Below are positions 1 through 8,104 of a stretch of 64,000 bases of DNA, piece after piece. The stretch lies in contig NZ_JANHOH010000012.1 of assembly GCF_024498135.1 (NCBI RefSeq), positions 61,297 through 125,296 of the forward strand. Direction: 5' to 3'. The DNA is from Mucilaginibacter aquariorum (GTDB lineage: Bacteria; Bacteroidota; Bacteroidia; Sphingobacteriales; Sphingobacteriaceae). Every line of letters starts with the position of its first letter. Within the stretch, counting starts at the first letter, position 1. The position numbers and the translations under genes were made by a program. Under the pieces are notes generated by a model. It saw only the letters and a program-made list of their open reading frames with translations, did not search any database and had not been told where the DNA came from.

Positions 1-926
1 CCGTTTTCTAGGTATGGTAAATAAAACGTTTTGCCGGTAATGCCATTAAAATATTGCAGAAATTTTTGCTGCAGGTTGCTATACAGCAATTTATTTGTAG
101 AATCTTGTTCTACATGCTTGAATAACATACCTAAGGCCTCATTAAAATTGGCGGGTTCATCTTCATCTATTGGCGTAAAGATGGGTAACGGAGAGTCGAG
201 CACAAGTGATCTGACCATAGATGGATGCTTCTGCAGCACCGCAGTCATCAGTCCGCCGCTATAAGATCCGCCAAAAAGATTGATGGAATCTACCTTCAGG
301 GTGGTCAATAAATCGTAAATATCAGAAACGGTTGCATCGGTATTATATCCTGCCAGGTCAATGCCCCGGCTTTCCAGACTTTTTTTATACCGTTTTACCC
401 CTTCCAGTACCATGCTATCCTTATTCAGGTTTTTCCGGTAAGATTCTTTTATAGCGGCATCCAGTTCAAACGTTCTTAAATGCGGCAAAGCATATCTGGT
501 TCCTCTTTGCTCAATTGCAATGCAATCGCGTTCTTTAATGAAATCGTTTTTAGCTGCCCCAATTGTCCAACCTAACGAGCTATTGCCGGGACCTCCAGCG
601 GTATATAAAATCGGATCCTTCTTTTTATTGGGGTTTATGCTCTCGACTACTATAAAGGGCAACTTAATCATCCTTGAATTGCCTTTGTAACGATTTTCGG
701 GCACGATCAGATACCCGCATTTTGTTTTAAAACTACTATCAATACCATCAAAGGGTGCAGAGAAAGCCGACTTCAAATTAGCCGGTGCCATTTTTACAAA
801 GGTGCTATCCATCATAAACCTACAATTGCAGAGCTCTATTTTTGGAACATACTTTTTTTGCTGTGCTTTGGCTGCGATTACCAAAAAAATGATGATCGTT
901 ATTGTAAGGATGGCGTTTTTTTTCAT
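1..926 (-). CDS. Exported alpha/beta hydrolase, peptidase S33/TAP-like (partial, C-terminus off the left edge)
   Basis: Translating the minus strand from the ATG at 926 gives 308 codons without a stop before the window ends. A hydrophobic N-terminus ending near AKA looks like a Sec signal peptide. A GGPG oxyanion-type loop lies near residue 116. The nucleophile elbow is GGSYSG, with the catalytic Ser near residue 221, followed by VLDSPLP. These are the hallmarks of the proline iminopeptidase/tripeptidyl aminopeptidase group of alpha/beta hydrolases, so a periplasmic peptidase is likely. The usual final Gly of GxSxG is a Ser here. The catalytic Asp and His lie outside the window. Confidence 0.8.
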   Translation of the reverse strand, partial: MKKNAILTITIIIFLVIAAKAQQKKYVPKIELCNCRFMMDSTFVKMAPANLKSAFSAPFDGIDSSFKTKCGYLIVPENRYKGNSRMIKLPFIVVESINPNKKKDPILYTAGGPGNSSLGWTIGAAKNDFIKERDCIAIEQRGTRYALPHLRTFELDAAIKESYRKNLNKDSMVLEGVKRYKKSLESRGIDLAGYNTDATVSDIYDLLTTLKVDSINLFGGSYSGGLMTAVLQKHPSMVRSLVLDSPLPIFTPIDEDEPANFNEALGMLFKHVEQDSTNKLLYSNLQQKFLQYFNGITGKTFYLPYLEN

Positions 927-1192
927 GGTTTAAATGACGTTTGATTATTGCAAACGTTACAGTATAAGAGAGGCTTATTATAGGAGGCTTCACCGTTTAG
1001 GTGAGTCAACCAGGAAGCTCATGTTCACCAATCGCCCATAAAACTCACGTTAAATTTGAGAAGAAAATGGAGATAGCTCTCTGTACCGTAAGCAAAAAAA
1101 GCGTTGACTTTATAACTCTGGTTCCTGATAGCTCTATACTTAAACTCCCTCAACCAAAAAGCAGCGAAATCAACACGATCAAAAAGCAACGG

Positions 1193-1627
1193 TCAAAATT
1201 TAGCAAAGTCTTCGTCGCGGATTGTCCTAAATTCTCCGGGGCCAAACGTTTCACTATGCCGTGTAAACGTGGTGACAGTTAATGCAAACACGGTAAATAT
1301 TAATGGCTTATCACCTGTCGACCGGGGTAATGTATATTGCGTAAGGGTGCTGTCGCTCAAACTATAGGTAAAATTAACCTCGCTACCCTTCAACATTGAT
1401 TGCCCTGTGCCATCTGCATTGTATTTCACGAAATCATTGTCGGTATAATCCATAATTACATCTTCAGATAATATTGTGCCTTGCGAATCCATAAAAAGGC
1501 TGCGCGATTTTTTGTACTGCCATTTACCAACAATCGTAACTTTTGTAGGAGGGGGAGTGTGGTTGCTCTTTTTGCACGAACCAAAAAGCAGCCCGAATAC
1601 TATAACTATCAGCAGCGTCTTTTTCAT
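1193..1627 (-). CDS. Small lipoprotein, lipocalin-like
   Basis: A 144-residue protein starts with a lipoprotein signal: a hydrophobic stretch then FGSC with the acylated Cys at position 18, followed by KK. The mature part contains GKWQYKKSRS near its start and alternating short beta-strands, the pattern of the lipocalin-like domain proteins common in Bacteroidota. It is probably anchored in the envelope facing the periplasm. The function is unknown. It is a single gene between two unrelated neighbours. The 266 bp between it and the upstream-edge hydrolase hold no gene I can support. Confidence 0.65.
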   Translation of the reverse strand: MKKTLLIVIVFGLLFGSCKKSNHTPPPTKVTIVGKWQYKKSRSLFMDSQGTILSEDVIMDYTDNDFVKYNADGTGQSMLKGSEVNFTYSLSDSTLTQYTLPRSTGDKPLIFTVFALTVTTFTRHSETFGPGEFRTIRDEDFAKF

Positions 1628-1820
1628 AACATACTGTATTACAAATGTCTAATGCAATATAATAATTCTGGGTTTATAATATTAACTTTAATTTGCTATT
1701 TGTGGATAACAAGTATAACCTACGTATAAGCCTGATCTTTATATTTACATAGTGCCCCGTATTAATAACAGGTATAACAATTCTCAAACTACACTTTTCA
1801 CTTATTAAGTAAAACCTAAA

Positions 1821-2528
1821 ATGGAAACAAACACATCCTCCAAATTTGCTGCCGAGTTTTTTGGCACGCTTGTTCTTGTTTTAATGGGCTGCGGCAGTGC
1901 AGTAATTGCCGGTGCAAATGGTACAACCGGGGTGGGCTTATTGGGCATTGCTTTCGCCTTTGGCCTATCTGTAGTGGCAATGGCTTATGCTATCGGGCAT
2001 ATTTCGGGCTGCCATATTAATCCTGCTATTTCTATAGGCATGGTTGTGGCCGGCCGTATGAAAGCAAGCGAGGCCGTAATTTATATTATAGCGCAATTAT
2101 TAGGCGCGCTTGCGGGGGCAGGTATCTTATTGTTAATTGCATCGGGCAAAGATGGGTATGATATTGCTGTTAATGGTTTAGGGCAAAACGGCTATGCTGC
2201 TTCCTCCCCCGCACATTACAACTTACAGGCAGGTTTTATTGCCGAAACTGTTTTTACCTTTATATTCCTGTTCGTTATTTTCGGTTCAACATCTACAAAA
2301 AATATACATGGGGGGTTCGCGGGCATCTCTATAGGCTTAAGCCTGGTGCTGATTCATATTGTAGGGATCCCGGTTACGGGCGTATCTGTAAACCCTGCGC
2401 GCAGTATAGGCCCGGGCCTGCTGGTTGGTGGTGCAGCTATAAGCCAGTTATGGTTGTTTATTGTTGCCCCAATTTTAGGCAGTATACTATGCGCTATAGT
2501 ATGGCGATATATGTTAGAGCGGAAATAA
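1821..2528 (+). CDS. aqpZ: Aquaporin Z-type water channel
   Basis: This 235-residue integral membrane protein of the MIP family has the expected length and six hydrophobic helices. Both pore-forming NPA boxes are visible, INPAIS at 67-69 and VNPARS at 191-193, and the constriction Arg194 follows the second. The His of the selectivity filter is in LIHIVG. The position occupied by Thr in E. coli AqpZ (three residues before the second NPA) is Val188. A water rather than glycerol channel is favoured by the His/Arg pair and the short loops. It is monocistronic, with a strong terminator 12 bp after the stop. Confidence 0.93.
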   Translation: METNTSSKFAAEFFGTLVLVLMGCGSAVIAGANGTTGVGLLGIAFAFGLSVVAMAYAIGHISGCHINPAISIGMVVAGRMKASEAVIYIIAQLLGALAGAGILLLIASGKDGYDIAVNGLGQNGYAASSPAHYNLQAGFIAETVFTFIFLFVIFGSTSTKNIHGGFAGISIGLSLVLIHIVGIPVTGVSVNPARSIGPGLLVGGAAISQLWLFIVAPILGSILCAIVWRYMLERK

Positions 2529-2539
2529 CAAAATAAGAA

Positions 2540-2570
2540 GGGGAAAGATGTGATCGCATCTTTCCCCTTT
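2540..2570 (+). terminator. Rho-independent terminator after aqpZ
   Basis: An 11-bp perfect stem (GGGGAAAGATG with its complement) with a 6-nt loop is followed by TTTCGTTT. It sits between convergent aqpZ and azoR and could serve both. Confidence 0.8.
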
Positions 2571-2584
2571 CGTTTAAACCTATT

Positions 2585-3187
2585 TTAGTTTAACTGAATG
2601 CTGCTAAGGCCTTTTTCTAAAGCGGTATCCTGTATACCCGGTATAGATGTGCCCTCAACCCTGAAAACCGTAATATCTGTTAAGCCAATAAAGCCCAACA
2701 TGTGTTTTAGGTAAGGTACTGCAAAATCGAAACCAGCCATTGGGCCTTCAGAAAAAATACCACCTGATGCTAATGCCAGGTAAACCTTTTTACCCGGTAG
2801 TAAGCCCTGCGGGCCATTTTCGTCGTACTTAAAAGTAACGCCCCGCCTAACAATATGGTCTATCCATGCTTTTAGAGTAGAGTGAATGTTAAAGTTGTAA
2901 ATAGGCACACCAATTACAATAATATCGGCATCCTGTATTTCTGATATAGCATCTTCAGAGTGTTTAATAGCCACTAAATTTGCCGGCGTCCTGTTTTCTG
3001 CAGGAGTGTAAAAGGAAGCAATGTGGGCTTCCTCCAGGTGTGGAAATTGTTGATTTACCAAATTGGTTTCTTTTACGGTGCTGCCCGGATAAGCAGCCTG
3101 TATTTTTTCAACAACAGCGTTCCCTAATTTTATGCTCAGGGAAGCATCTCCCCTGGGGCTCGAAATAATATGAAGGATCTTTTTCAT
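2585..3187 (-). CDS. azoR: FMN-dependent NADH-azoreductase
   Basis: This 200-residue flavodoxin-fold protein matches the AzoR family in length. It has the N-terminal FMN phosphate loop (SSPRGDASLS) and the characteristic VPIYNFNIHSTLKAWIDHI stretch followed by RRGVTFKY. These enzymes reduce azo compounds and quinones by two electrons using NADH and protect cells against electrophiles. It is divergent from an HxlR-type regulator at 3300, an arrangement known from YodB/azoR1 in Bacillus, so induction by quinones or thiol-reactive compounds is likely (inference). Confidence 0.92.
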   Translation of the reverse strand: MKKILHIISSPRGDASLSIKLGNAVVEKIQAAYPGSTVKETNLVNQQFPHLEEAHIASFYTPAENRTPANLVAIKHSEDAISEIQDADIIVIGVPIYNFNIHSTLKAWIDHIVRRGVTFKYDENGPQGLLPGKKVYLALASGGIFSEGPMAGFDFAVPYLKHMLGFIGLTDITVFRVEGTSIPGIQDTALEKGLSSIQLN

Positions 3188-3248
3188 CGTTTTAAATATT
3201 TTATATGGCCAAATCTATGTACATTTGGTTATAAAATATTAGTAGTAT

Positions 3249-3275
3249 ACAAAAGGTTAGTGGTAACCTTTTTGT
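3249..3275. promoter_or_regulatory. Inverted-repeat operator candidate between azoR and hxlR
   Basis: ACAAAAGGTTA at 3249-3259 and TAACCTTTTTGT at 3264-3275 are inverted copies differing by one A, separated by GTGG. The site lies 25 bp before the HxlR-family start and 62 bp before azoR, as expected for an operator of a dimeric winged-helix repressor. Binding is inferred. Confidence 0.55.
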
Positions 3276-3299
3276 TAGTTTTTTGAAATTCAATTAGTT

Positions 3300-3656
3300 A
3301 TGAGCAAATCGATCAAACATGCTTCTCAGGAATGTACTAACCGACTTACCTCAATAGGCGATGCCCTTTATGTTATTGGCGGTAAGTGGAAACTGCGGGT
3401 AATAGTTGCTTTATTGGATGGTAGCAAGCGCTTTAACGAGATACAGCGTTCGATAGATGGCATATCAGCCCGGGTGTTATCCAGCGAACTAAAAGAGCTG
3501 GAATTGAATGGTTTTGTAACCCGTGTAGTGCATACGGGGACACCTGTAGTTGTAGAATACCAGATAACCGAGTATGCCGATACTTTGGATGGAGTTTTAA
3601 CCTCCCTGTCAAGCTGGGGGGCTATGCACCGCGATAAACTTAGAAGGGAAAGATAA
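3300..3656 (+). CDS. HxlR-family winged-helix regulator, probable thiol redox sensor
   Basis: A 118-residue protein has the full HxlR signature: an N-terminal Cys (Cys12), then GGKWKLRVIVALLDGSKRF and a winged helix with LSSELKELELNGFVTR. In the HxlR regulators YodB and CatR of Bacillus the equivalent N-terminal Cys senses quinones and diamide. The divergent azoreductase supports the same job here. An inverted repeat in the shared 112-bp intergenic region is the probable operator. The redox role is inferred from family and context. Confidence 0.9.
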   Translation: MSKSIKHASQECTNRLTSIGDALYVIGGKWKLRVIVALLDGSKRFNEIQRSIDGISARVLSSELKELELNGFVTRVVHTGTPVVVEYQITEYADTLDGVLTSLSSWGAMHRDKLRRER

Positions 3657-3706
3657 ATATACAAAAGTTTAATGAGGAATAAAAACAAGGCATATCAGCA
3701 ATAACT

Positions 3707-4099
3707 ATGAAACAGGAATACAAAATACTTTTATGGGGCTTAATAGCAATTTGTTTGTGTGATATCTTGGGAGCAATTGCTTCCCGGCAATTTAACTTTA
3801 ATGCTGCTATTTTAGCCCCGGTTTCATTTATTATTTATATTGCCTTTGGTTTTGCAGGCACTCAAAGAAAAAGATTAACCACCGGCTTATTAATTTCTGC
3901 GGGCATAGGGCTTTTTGACTCTACCATCGGCTGGAAAATTTCAATGCTTTTAAAAGCCAATACAGGGAATCTTAAAAATAATCCAACTATCCCGGTTTGG
4001 ATAAGCACCGCAATATTTGTTACCATACTTGCCAGCCTATGCGGCCTTTTTGGTGGTGGCTTGGCAATGCTTGTGAAAAAATATAGTAAAGCCACTTAA
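3707..4099 (+). CDS. Small integral membrane protein of unknown function
   Basis: A 130-residue hydrophobic protein has about four predicted membrane helices (near 8-26, 33-50, 58-75 and 99-122) and a basic C-terminal tail (KKYSKAT). I recognise no catalytic motif. The start is the first ATG after the HxlR gene, 50 bp downstream on the same strand, so it may be read through from that gene. No function is assigned. Confidence 0.6.
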   Translation: MKQEYKILLWGLIAICLCDILGAIASRQFNFNAAILAPVSFIIYIAFGFAGTQRKRLTTGLLISAGIGLFDSTIGWKISMLLKANTGNLKNNPTIPVWISTAIFVTILASLCGLFGGGLAMLVKKYSKAT

Positions 4100-4158
4100 A
4101 GGTTAACCTAACGTATAAAGCGCTATATTGGGTCAACCTTAAAGCATCACCACTAATT

Positions 4159-5592
4159 ATGAAAAGAAAGGTTACTCTCACCATTGTTGGTTTATTGTTA
4201 GGTTTATGTGCCTTTTCTCAAACCAGAAAAAGGTCACAAGCTAAACCTGCCGAGCTTGCTTCAATTGCCCCGGTTGGCATTATCAAAAACATCAGCGATT
4301 CGGCCCTGCTTGATATTGTGCAGCGCCAAACATTCAGATATTTCTGGCATTTTGCCCACCCGGTTAGCGGCCTTGCACGCGAAAGGGACAACACCGTTAA
4401 GGGCGAGTATTATTGGGATTATATAAACGAAGCATACGATGAGCCGAACCTAAGCAAAGGCACCTTTGGCCCCGAAGCCTGTGCGATAGGTGGAACGGGT
4501 ATGGGCATCCTGGCAACAGTTGTTGCAACAAACCGCGGTTGGATAGGCAGGGATACCGCTTTAAAACGCCTCATACAAATTGTAGATTTCTTAATAAAGG
4601 CCGACTGCTACCATGGCATCTATCCGCATTTTATGAATGGCGCCACAGGTAAAACTATTGCTTTTGACAGGTTAGATGATGGCGCCGATATTGTAGAAAC
4701 ATCGTACCTGATGATGGGCCTTTTGGGCGCCAAAGAGTATTTTAACGGAAATACAAAAGCCGAAAAATATTTTCAGAAACGAGTACAGCAAATGTGGGAT
4801 GCAGCTAACTGGAACTGGCACAGTAAAGAAGATAACAAGCACTTGTACTGGCACTGGAGCCCAAGCAACGATTTTGATATGAACTTTCCGGTTGGCGGGT
4901 ACGACGAAGCTTTAATCACTTATATTGTTTCGGCATCATCACCAAGGCACCCCATATCAAAAGAGCTTTACGAAAATAGCTGGGTTAAATCTGATAGCTG
5001 GAAAAATGGTAAAACCTATTACGGTCACGAGTTGCCTTTGGGGAATTTTGACAAGGGCGGGCCACTGTTTTTTGAACAATATACCTATATGGGTATCGAC
5101 CCTAACGGACTAACAGATGATCATGGGATTGATTACGCCGTACAAACAAAAAATCACACCTTGATAAACCGTGCCTATTGCATCGAGAACCCTAAAAAGT
5201 ATAAAGGTTACGGTGAGAATTGCTGGGGATTAACAGCCGGTGACAGCTATAAAGGTTATGTTGCCCATTGCCCCGAAGTTGATTATGGTGTGATACAGCC
5301 TACAGCGGCGCTCTCGTCATTTCCTTATACCCCGAAGTATTCTATGCAGGCCCTTAAACATTTTTATTATGACCTGGGCGATAAAATCTGGGGGCCGTAT
5401 GGTTTTGCCGATGGCTTTAGCGAATCGCATAACTGGTATGCCAAAACACATTTGGCAATAGATCAGGGGCCTATTGTAGTGATGATAGAGAACTATCGCA
5501 GCGGGCTTATATGGAAACTATTGATGAACAACCCGGATATCCGCAACGGCTTAAAACGCCTGGGCTTTAAAAGTAAATGGATAAAGGAATAA
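4159..5592 (+). CDS. Exported GH144-like endo-beta-1,2-glucanase (glucoamylase-like family)
   Basis: This 477-residue protein has a cleavable signal peptide (about 21 residues ending CAFSQ). It carries the conserved motifs of the PF10091/COG5368 'glucoamylase' family: RQTFRYFWHFAHP near the N-terminus, SKGTFGPEACAIGGTGMG, and PYGFADGFSES near the C-terminus. The founding GH144 enzyme, from Chitinophaga pinensis, cleaves beta-1,2-glucan (sophoro-oligosaccharides) with an (alpha/alpha)6 barrel. A periplasmic or outer-membrane location is likely. It is followed 61 bp downstream by a DUF1349 protein and probably co-transcribed. The exact glucan linkage cannot be decided from sequence alone. Confidence 0.85.
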   Translation: MKRKVTLTIVGLLLGLCAFSQTRKRSQAKPAELASIAPVGIIKNISDSALLDIVQRQTFRYFWHFAHPVSGLARERDNTVKGEYYWDYINEAYDEPNLSKGTFGPEACAIGGTGMGILATVVATNRGWIGRDTALKRLIQIVDFLIKADCYHGIYPHFMNGATGKTIAFDRLDDGADIVETSYLMMGLLGAKEYFNGNTKAEKYFQKRVQQMWDAANWNWHSKEDNKHLYWHWSPSNDFDMNFPVGGYDEALITYIVSASSPRHPISKELYENSWVKSDSWKNGKTYYGHELPLGNFDKGGPLFFEQYTYMGIDPNGLTDDHGIDYAVQTKNHTLINRAYCIENPKKYKGYGENCWGLTAGDSYKGYVAHCPEVDYGVIQPTAALSSFPYTPKYSMQALKHFYYDLGDKIWGPYGFADGFSESHNWYAKTHLAIDQGPIVVMIENYRSGLIWKLLMNNPDIRNGLKRLGFKSKWIKE

Positions 5593-5653
5593 GTTTTTAG
5601 AAAAAACCATTTCCCTAATTTTCTGTAGTATTGCCACTCAACATCGCACCTCT

Positions 5654-6265
5654 ATGAAAAAATATTTTATAGCCCTGTCTTTTATATTAATAACCTGCGC
5701 GGTATCGGCACAAAATAACAAAGCAATGAAATGGCTTAACGAACCAAAGAAATGGGAAGGCAACGCCCAAAAACTGACCATGACGGTTGACCCGGGTACA
5801 GATTATTGGCGCATAACCCATTATGGTTTTATTCGTGATTCGGGGCCGTTTTATTTCGAGGAAGCGGAGGGGAACTTTGAGGCATCGGTAAAAATAACCG
5901 GGAACTACCAGGAACTTTTTCACCAGGCCGGTTTAATGGTGCGGATAGATAACAAGAACTGGATAAAAACCGGGATTGAATATGTAGATGGCGTGCAAAA
6001 TGTAAGCGCTGTAGTAACACGCGAAGTGTCGGATTGGTCGGTAGTGCCGCGCACGGATAGCCCCAGATCTATCTGGCTTAAATTGCTGCGTAAAGGTGAT
6101 TATGTAGAGATCCGCTATTCTTTCGACAACAAAGATTTTAAAATGCTGCGGCTGGCTTATTTCCCGCCAAATGTAAAGGCCGAAATAGGTATAGTGGCTG
6201 CTGCACCGGGCAAATTAAACTTCCCGGTTGTGTTTGAAGATTTTGTGGTAAAGAAGGTAGAATAG
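5654..6265 (+). CDS. Exported DUF1349 (concanavalin A-like fold) protein
   Basis: A 203-residue protein has a Sec signal peptide (about 19 residues ending SAQ). Its body fits the DUF1349 beta-sandwich family: GDSGPFYFEEAEG-type strand pairs, then LFHQAGLMVRIDNKNWIKTGIEYVDG and a C-terminal FEDFVVKK. This family (YesU/regulation-of-enolase-like) is often found beside glycoside hydrolases and is thought to bind carbohydrate. The gene lies 61 bp behind the GH144 gene with a strong terminator just after it, so the pair forms a two-gene transcript. Its binding target is unknown. Confidence 0.8.
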   Translation: MKKYFIALSFILITCAVSAQNNKAMKWLNEPKKWEGNAQKLTMTVDPGTDYWRITHYGFIRDSGPFYFEEAEGNFEASVKITGNYQELFHQAGLMVRIDNKNWIKTGIEYVDGVQNVSAVVTREVSDWSVVPRTDSPRSIWLKLLRKGDYVEIRYSFDNKDFKMLRLAYFPPNVKAEIGIVAAAPGKLNFPVVFEDFVVKKVE

Positions 6266-6280
6266 AGATAGTAAAACGAT

Positions 6281-6323
6281 AAAAAAGAAAGCCTTCGGCA
6301 TTATGCCGAAGGCTTTCTTTTTT
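6281..6323. terminator. Strong bidirectional terminator
   Basis: A 20-bp stem (AAAAAAGAAAGCCTTCGGCA and its complement) with a 3-nt loop is flanked by A and T tracts. It separates the GH144/DUF1349 pair from the convergent GyrI-like gene. Confidence 0.9.
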
Positions 6324-6419
6324 ACATAGCAATGAGCCGGCAAGTAAACTGGAATAATTAGAAGTTGGATGATTTTAGCAGGTAACCGGCATTTGGGGCA
6401 AAAAGGGTTACAATAGCTT

Positions 6420-6914
6420 TTAGAGTGGTTGTTTTAGCCTGATGGGCACCCAAATTTCTTCTTCAGATTCCGGGTCATCATTTTTATACTTCTCACCCAA
6501 TATTTCAAAATGCGGGCGGTTATCTACTTCGTAAGCAGATGCGGGTAGCCAGGTATTAAAAATGTAGTTAAATGTTGGCCCAAAAGCAGCCGGGGTGCCT
6601 TTGTATAAGAATACGGCATACATGCCACCTTGTAATGTAAAGATTTCCATATCATCCGGTACTAAGTTAAAATCAGTAACCTCAACGGCAGCCCATTTTT
6701 GATGGACTGTGTTTAGAGTGAAATCTTTAAAATTAAGCGATGTGTTATAAACCTGCATGCAAATTACATCGGCATTCACTTTGTTTTTTATTTGATGGCG
6801 GCTAGGCATAAAGCTTTGAAATAGCGCGCGGGTCTTGTTATCGGCCAAACTCATTTGTATTTTTTTGCCCATTAACTTTTTTGCTCGTATGGTTTCTATC
6901 TTTGGTTGTAGCAT
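6420..6914 (-). CDS. GyrI-like small-molecule binding domain protein
   Basis: A 164-residue cytosolic protein consists of a single AraC effector-binding/GyrI-like (SHS2) domain. The start has PKIETIRAKKLMGKKIQMS, the centre has VTDFNLVPDDMEIFTLQGGMYAVFLYKG, and the end has FEILGEKYKNDDPESEEEIWVPI, the terminal strand typical of this family. Such stand-alone domains bind hydrophobic cations or drugs, and some hydrolyse small electrophiles. No DNA-binding domain is attached. It is divergent from rlmF with only 45 bp between the starts. Confidence 0.8.
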   Translation of the reverse strand: MLQPKIETIRAKKLMGKKIQMSLADNKTRALFQSFMPSRHQIKNKVNADVICMQVYNTSLNFKDFTLNTVHQKWAAVEVTDFNLVPDDMEIFTLQGGMYAVFLYKGTPAAFGPTFNYIFNTWLPASAYEVDNRPHFEILGEKYKNDDPESEEEIWVPIRLKQPL

Positions 6915-6942
6915 AGCTTATTATGATTGCAAATATACTTTC

Positions 6943-6950
6943 TACCTTTG
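6943..6950 (+). promoter_or_regulatory. Candidate -7 promoter box before rlmF
   Basis: TACCTTTG fits the Bacteroidota TAnnTTTG consensus and ends 9 bp before the rlmF ATG, implying a very short leader. The upstream TTG at 6927 is only 13 bp away, shorter than usual. Confidence 0.4.
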
Positions 6951-6959
6951 CAAAATATT

Positions 6960-7871
6960 ATGGCAGATCAATCAACATCCCAACCCGACGAAAAACTAAA
7001 CCTGCACCCGCGTAACGCGCACCGTAACCGGTACGATTTTGCAGCGCTGGTAAAAGCCTTGCCCGGGCTGCGCGAATTTGTTTCGCAGAACGAACACGAT
7101 GATCTGTCTATTGATTTTACCGACCCTGATGCGGTGAGAACGCTTAACCAGGCTTTGCTAAAACAGCATTATGGTGTGAATACCTGGGATATCCCAGAGG
7201 GCTTTTTGTGCCCACCTATCCCCGGCCGGGCTGATTATATCCATTACATTGCCGATGTACTGGCCGAAGGCAATAACGGCGTAGTGCCAACAGGTAAAAC
7301 AATTAAAGTGCTTGATATTGGTGTTGGGGCAAACTGTATCTACCCACTTATAGGCCACAAAACATACGGCTGGGATTTTGTAGGAAGCGAGGCAGATTAC
7401 ATAGCCGCTGCTTCGGCGAAAAAGATAATTGAGGATAACGGATTAGGCGGTGCAATAGAGATTCGTAAGCAAACAACTTATGCAAACATTTTCGACGGTA
7501 TTATAAAGCCAGGCGAAAAATTTGATATGACCATGTGCAACCCACCGTTTCACTCATCATCAAAAGAAGTTAAAGAAAAATCGAGCCGCAAGTGGAAAAA
7601 CCTGGGGCAGGACAAAGGTACCGACCTAAACTTTGGCGGCCGTAATAACGAGCTTTGGTACGAAGGAGGTGAACCACGTTTCCTTAATAAAATGATAACC
7701 GAGAGTAAGCAGTTTGCAAGATCGTGCAAGTGGTTTTCTTCGTTGATATCAAAGAAAACCACATTAGATGGCTGCTATAAATCGCTTGATTATTACAAGG
7801 CGGCCGATGTAAAAACCATCACCATGTCGCAAGGGCAAAAAACCAGCAGGGTGTTGGTGTGGCGGTTTTAG
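6960..7871 (+). CDS. rlmF: 23S rRNA (adenine(1618)-N6)-methyltransferase
   Basis: A 303-residue class I SAM-dependent methyltransferase of the RlmF (YbiN) family. The start is the ATG giving MADQSTSQ; an in-frame TTG at 6927 is disfavoured because it would put the promoter box inside the gene. Visible motifs are HPRNAHRNRYDF near the N-terminus, the SAM site VLDIGVGANCIYPL (about 117-130), and the N6-adenine catalytic motif NPPFHSS at 194-200. It methylates A1618 of 23S rRNA in the cytoplasm. It is a single gene with unrelated neighbours. Confidence 0.95.
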   Translation: MADQSTSQPDEKLNLHPRNAHRNRYDFAALVKALPGLREFVSQNEHDDLSIDFTDPDAVRTLNQALLKQHYGVNTWDIPEGFLCPPIPGRADYIHYIADVLAEGNNGVVPTGKTIKVLDIGVGANCIYPLIGHKTYGWDFVGSEADYIAAASAKKIIEDNGLGGAIEIRKQTTYANIFDGIIKPGEKFDMTMCNPPFHSSSKEVKEKSSRKWKNLGQDKGTDLNFGGRNNELWYEGGEPRFLNKMITESKQFARSCKWFSSLISKKTTLDGCYKSLDYYKAADVKTITMSQGQKTSRVLVWRF

Positions 7872-7912
7872 CAAATAAACCATAGCCAGCCGGTCATTAC
7901 AAGGTTGGGGGA

Positions 7913-7950
7913 AGTGTTCACGTTCACCACACGTGAACGCCGTGGACACT
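7913..7950. repeat. Nested palindrome (GTTCACG type)
   Basis: Inner arms CGTTCAC/GTGAACG (7921-7939) lie inside outer arms AGTGTTCACG/CGTGGACACT (one G-U type mismatch). The left half shares AAGTGTTCACGTTCAC with 49985-50000, so this is a dispersed element. It lies in the 233-bp gap between convergent rlmF and the DinB gene, which otherwise holds nothing I can support. Confidence 0.6.
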
Positions 7951-8104
7951 CGTAAATTCTTAATAATCAGACATCTGATTTTATTGGTGTCGCAAGTATG
8001 ACACCAAATCAGCAACTGATACATTTTATCGGATGCTGATTTGGCTTATTCGGTATCCTGCAAGCACTTATACCGCTGTCATCTAACCCTTCCGCCGGGC
8101 GGAA

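Noticed and set aside
1001..1282. A 93-codon forward open frame near the small lipoprotein gene
   Set aside because: It overlaps the lipoprotein gene antisense and has no coding character.
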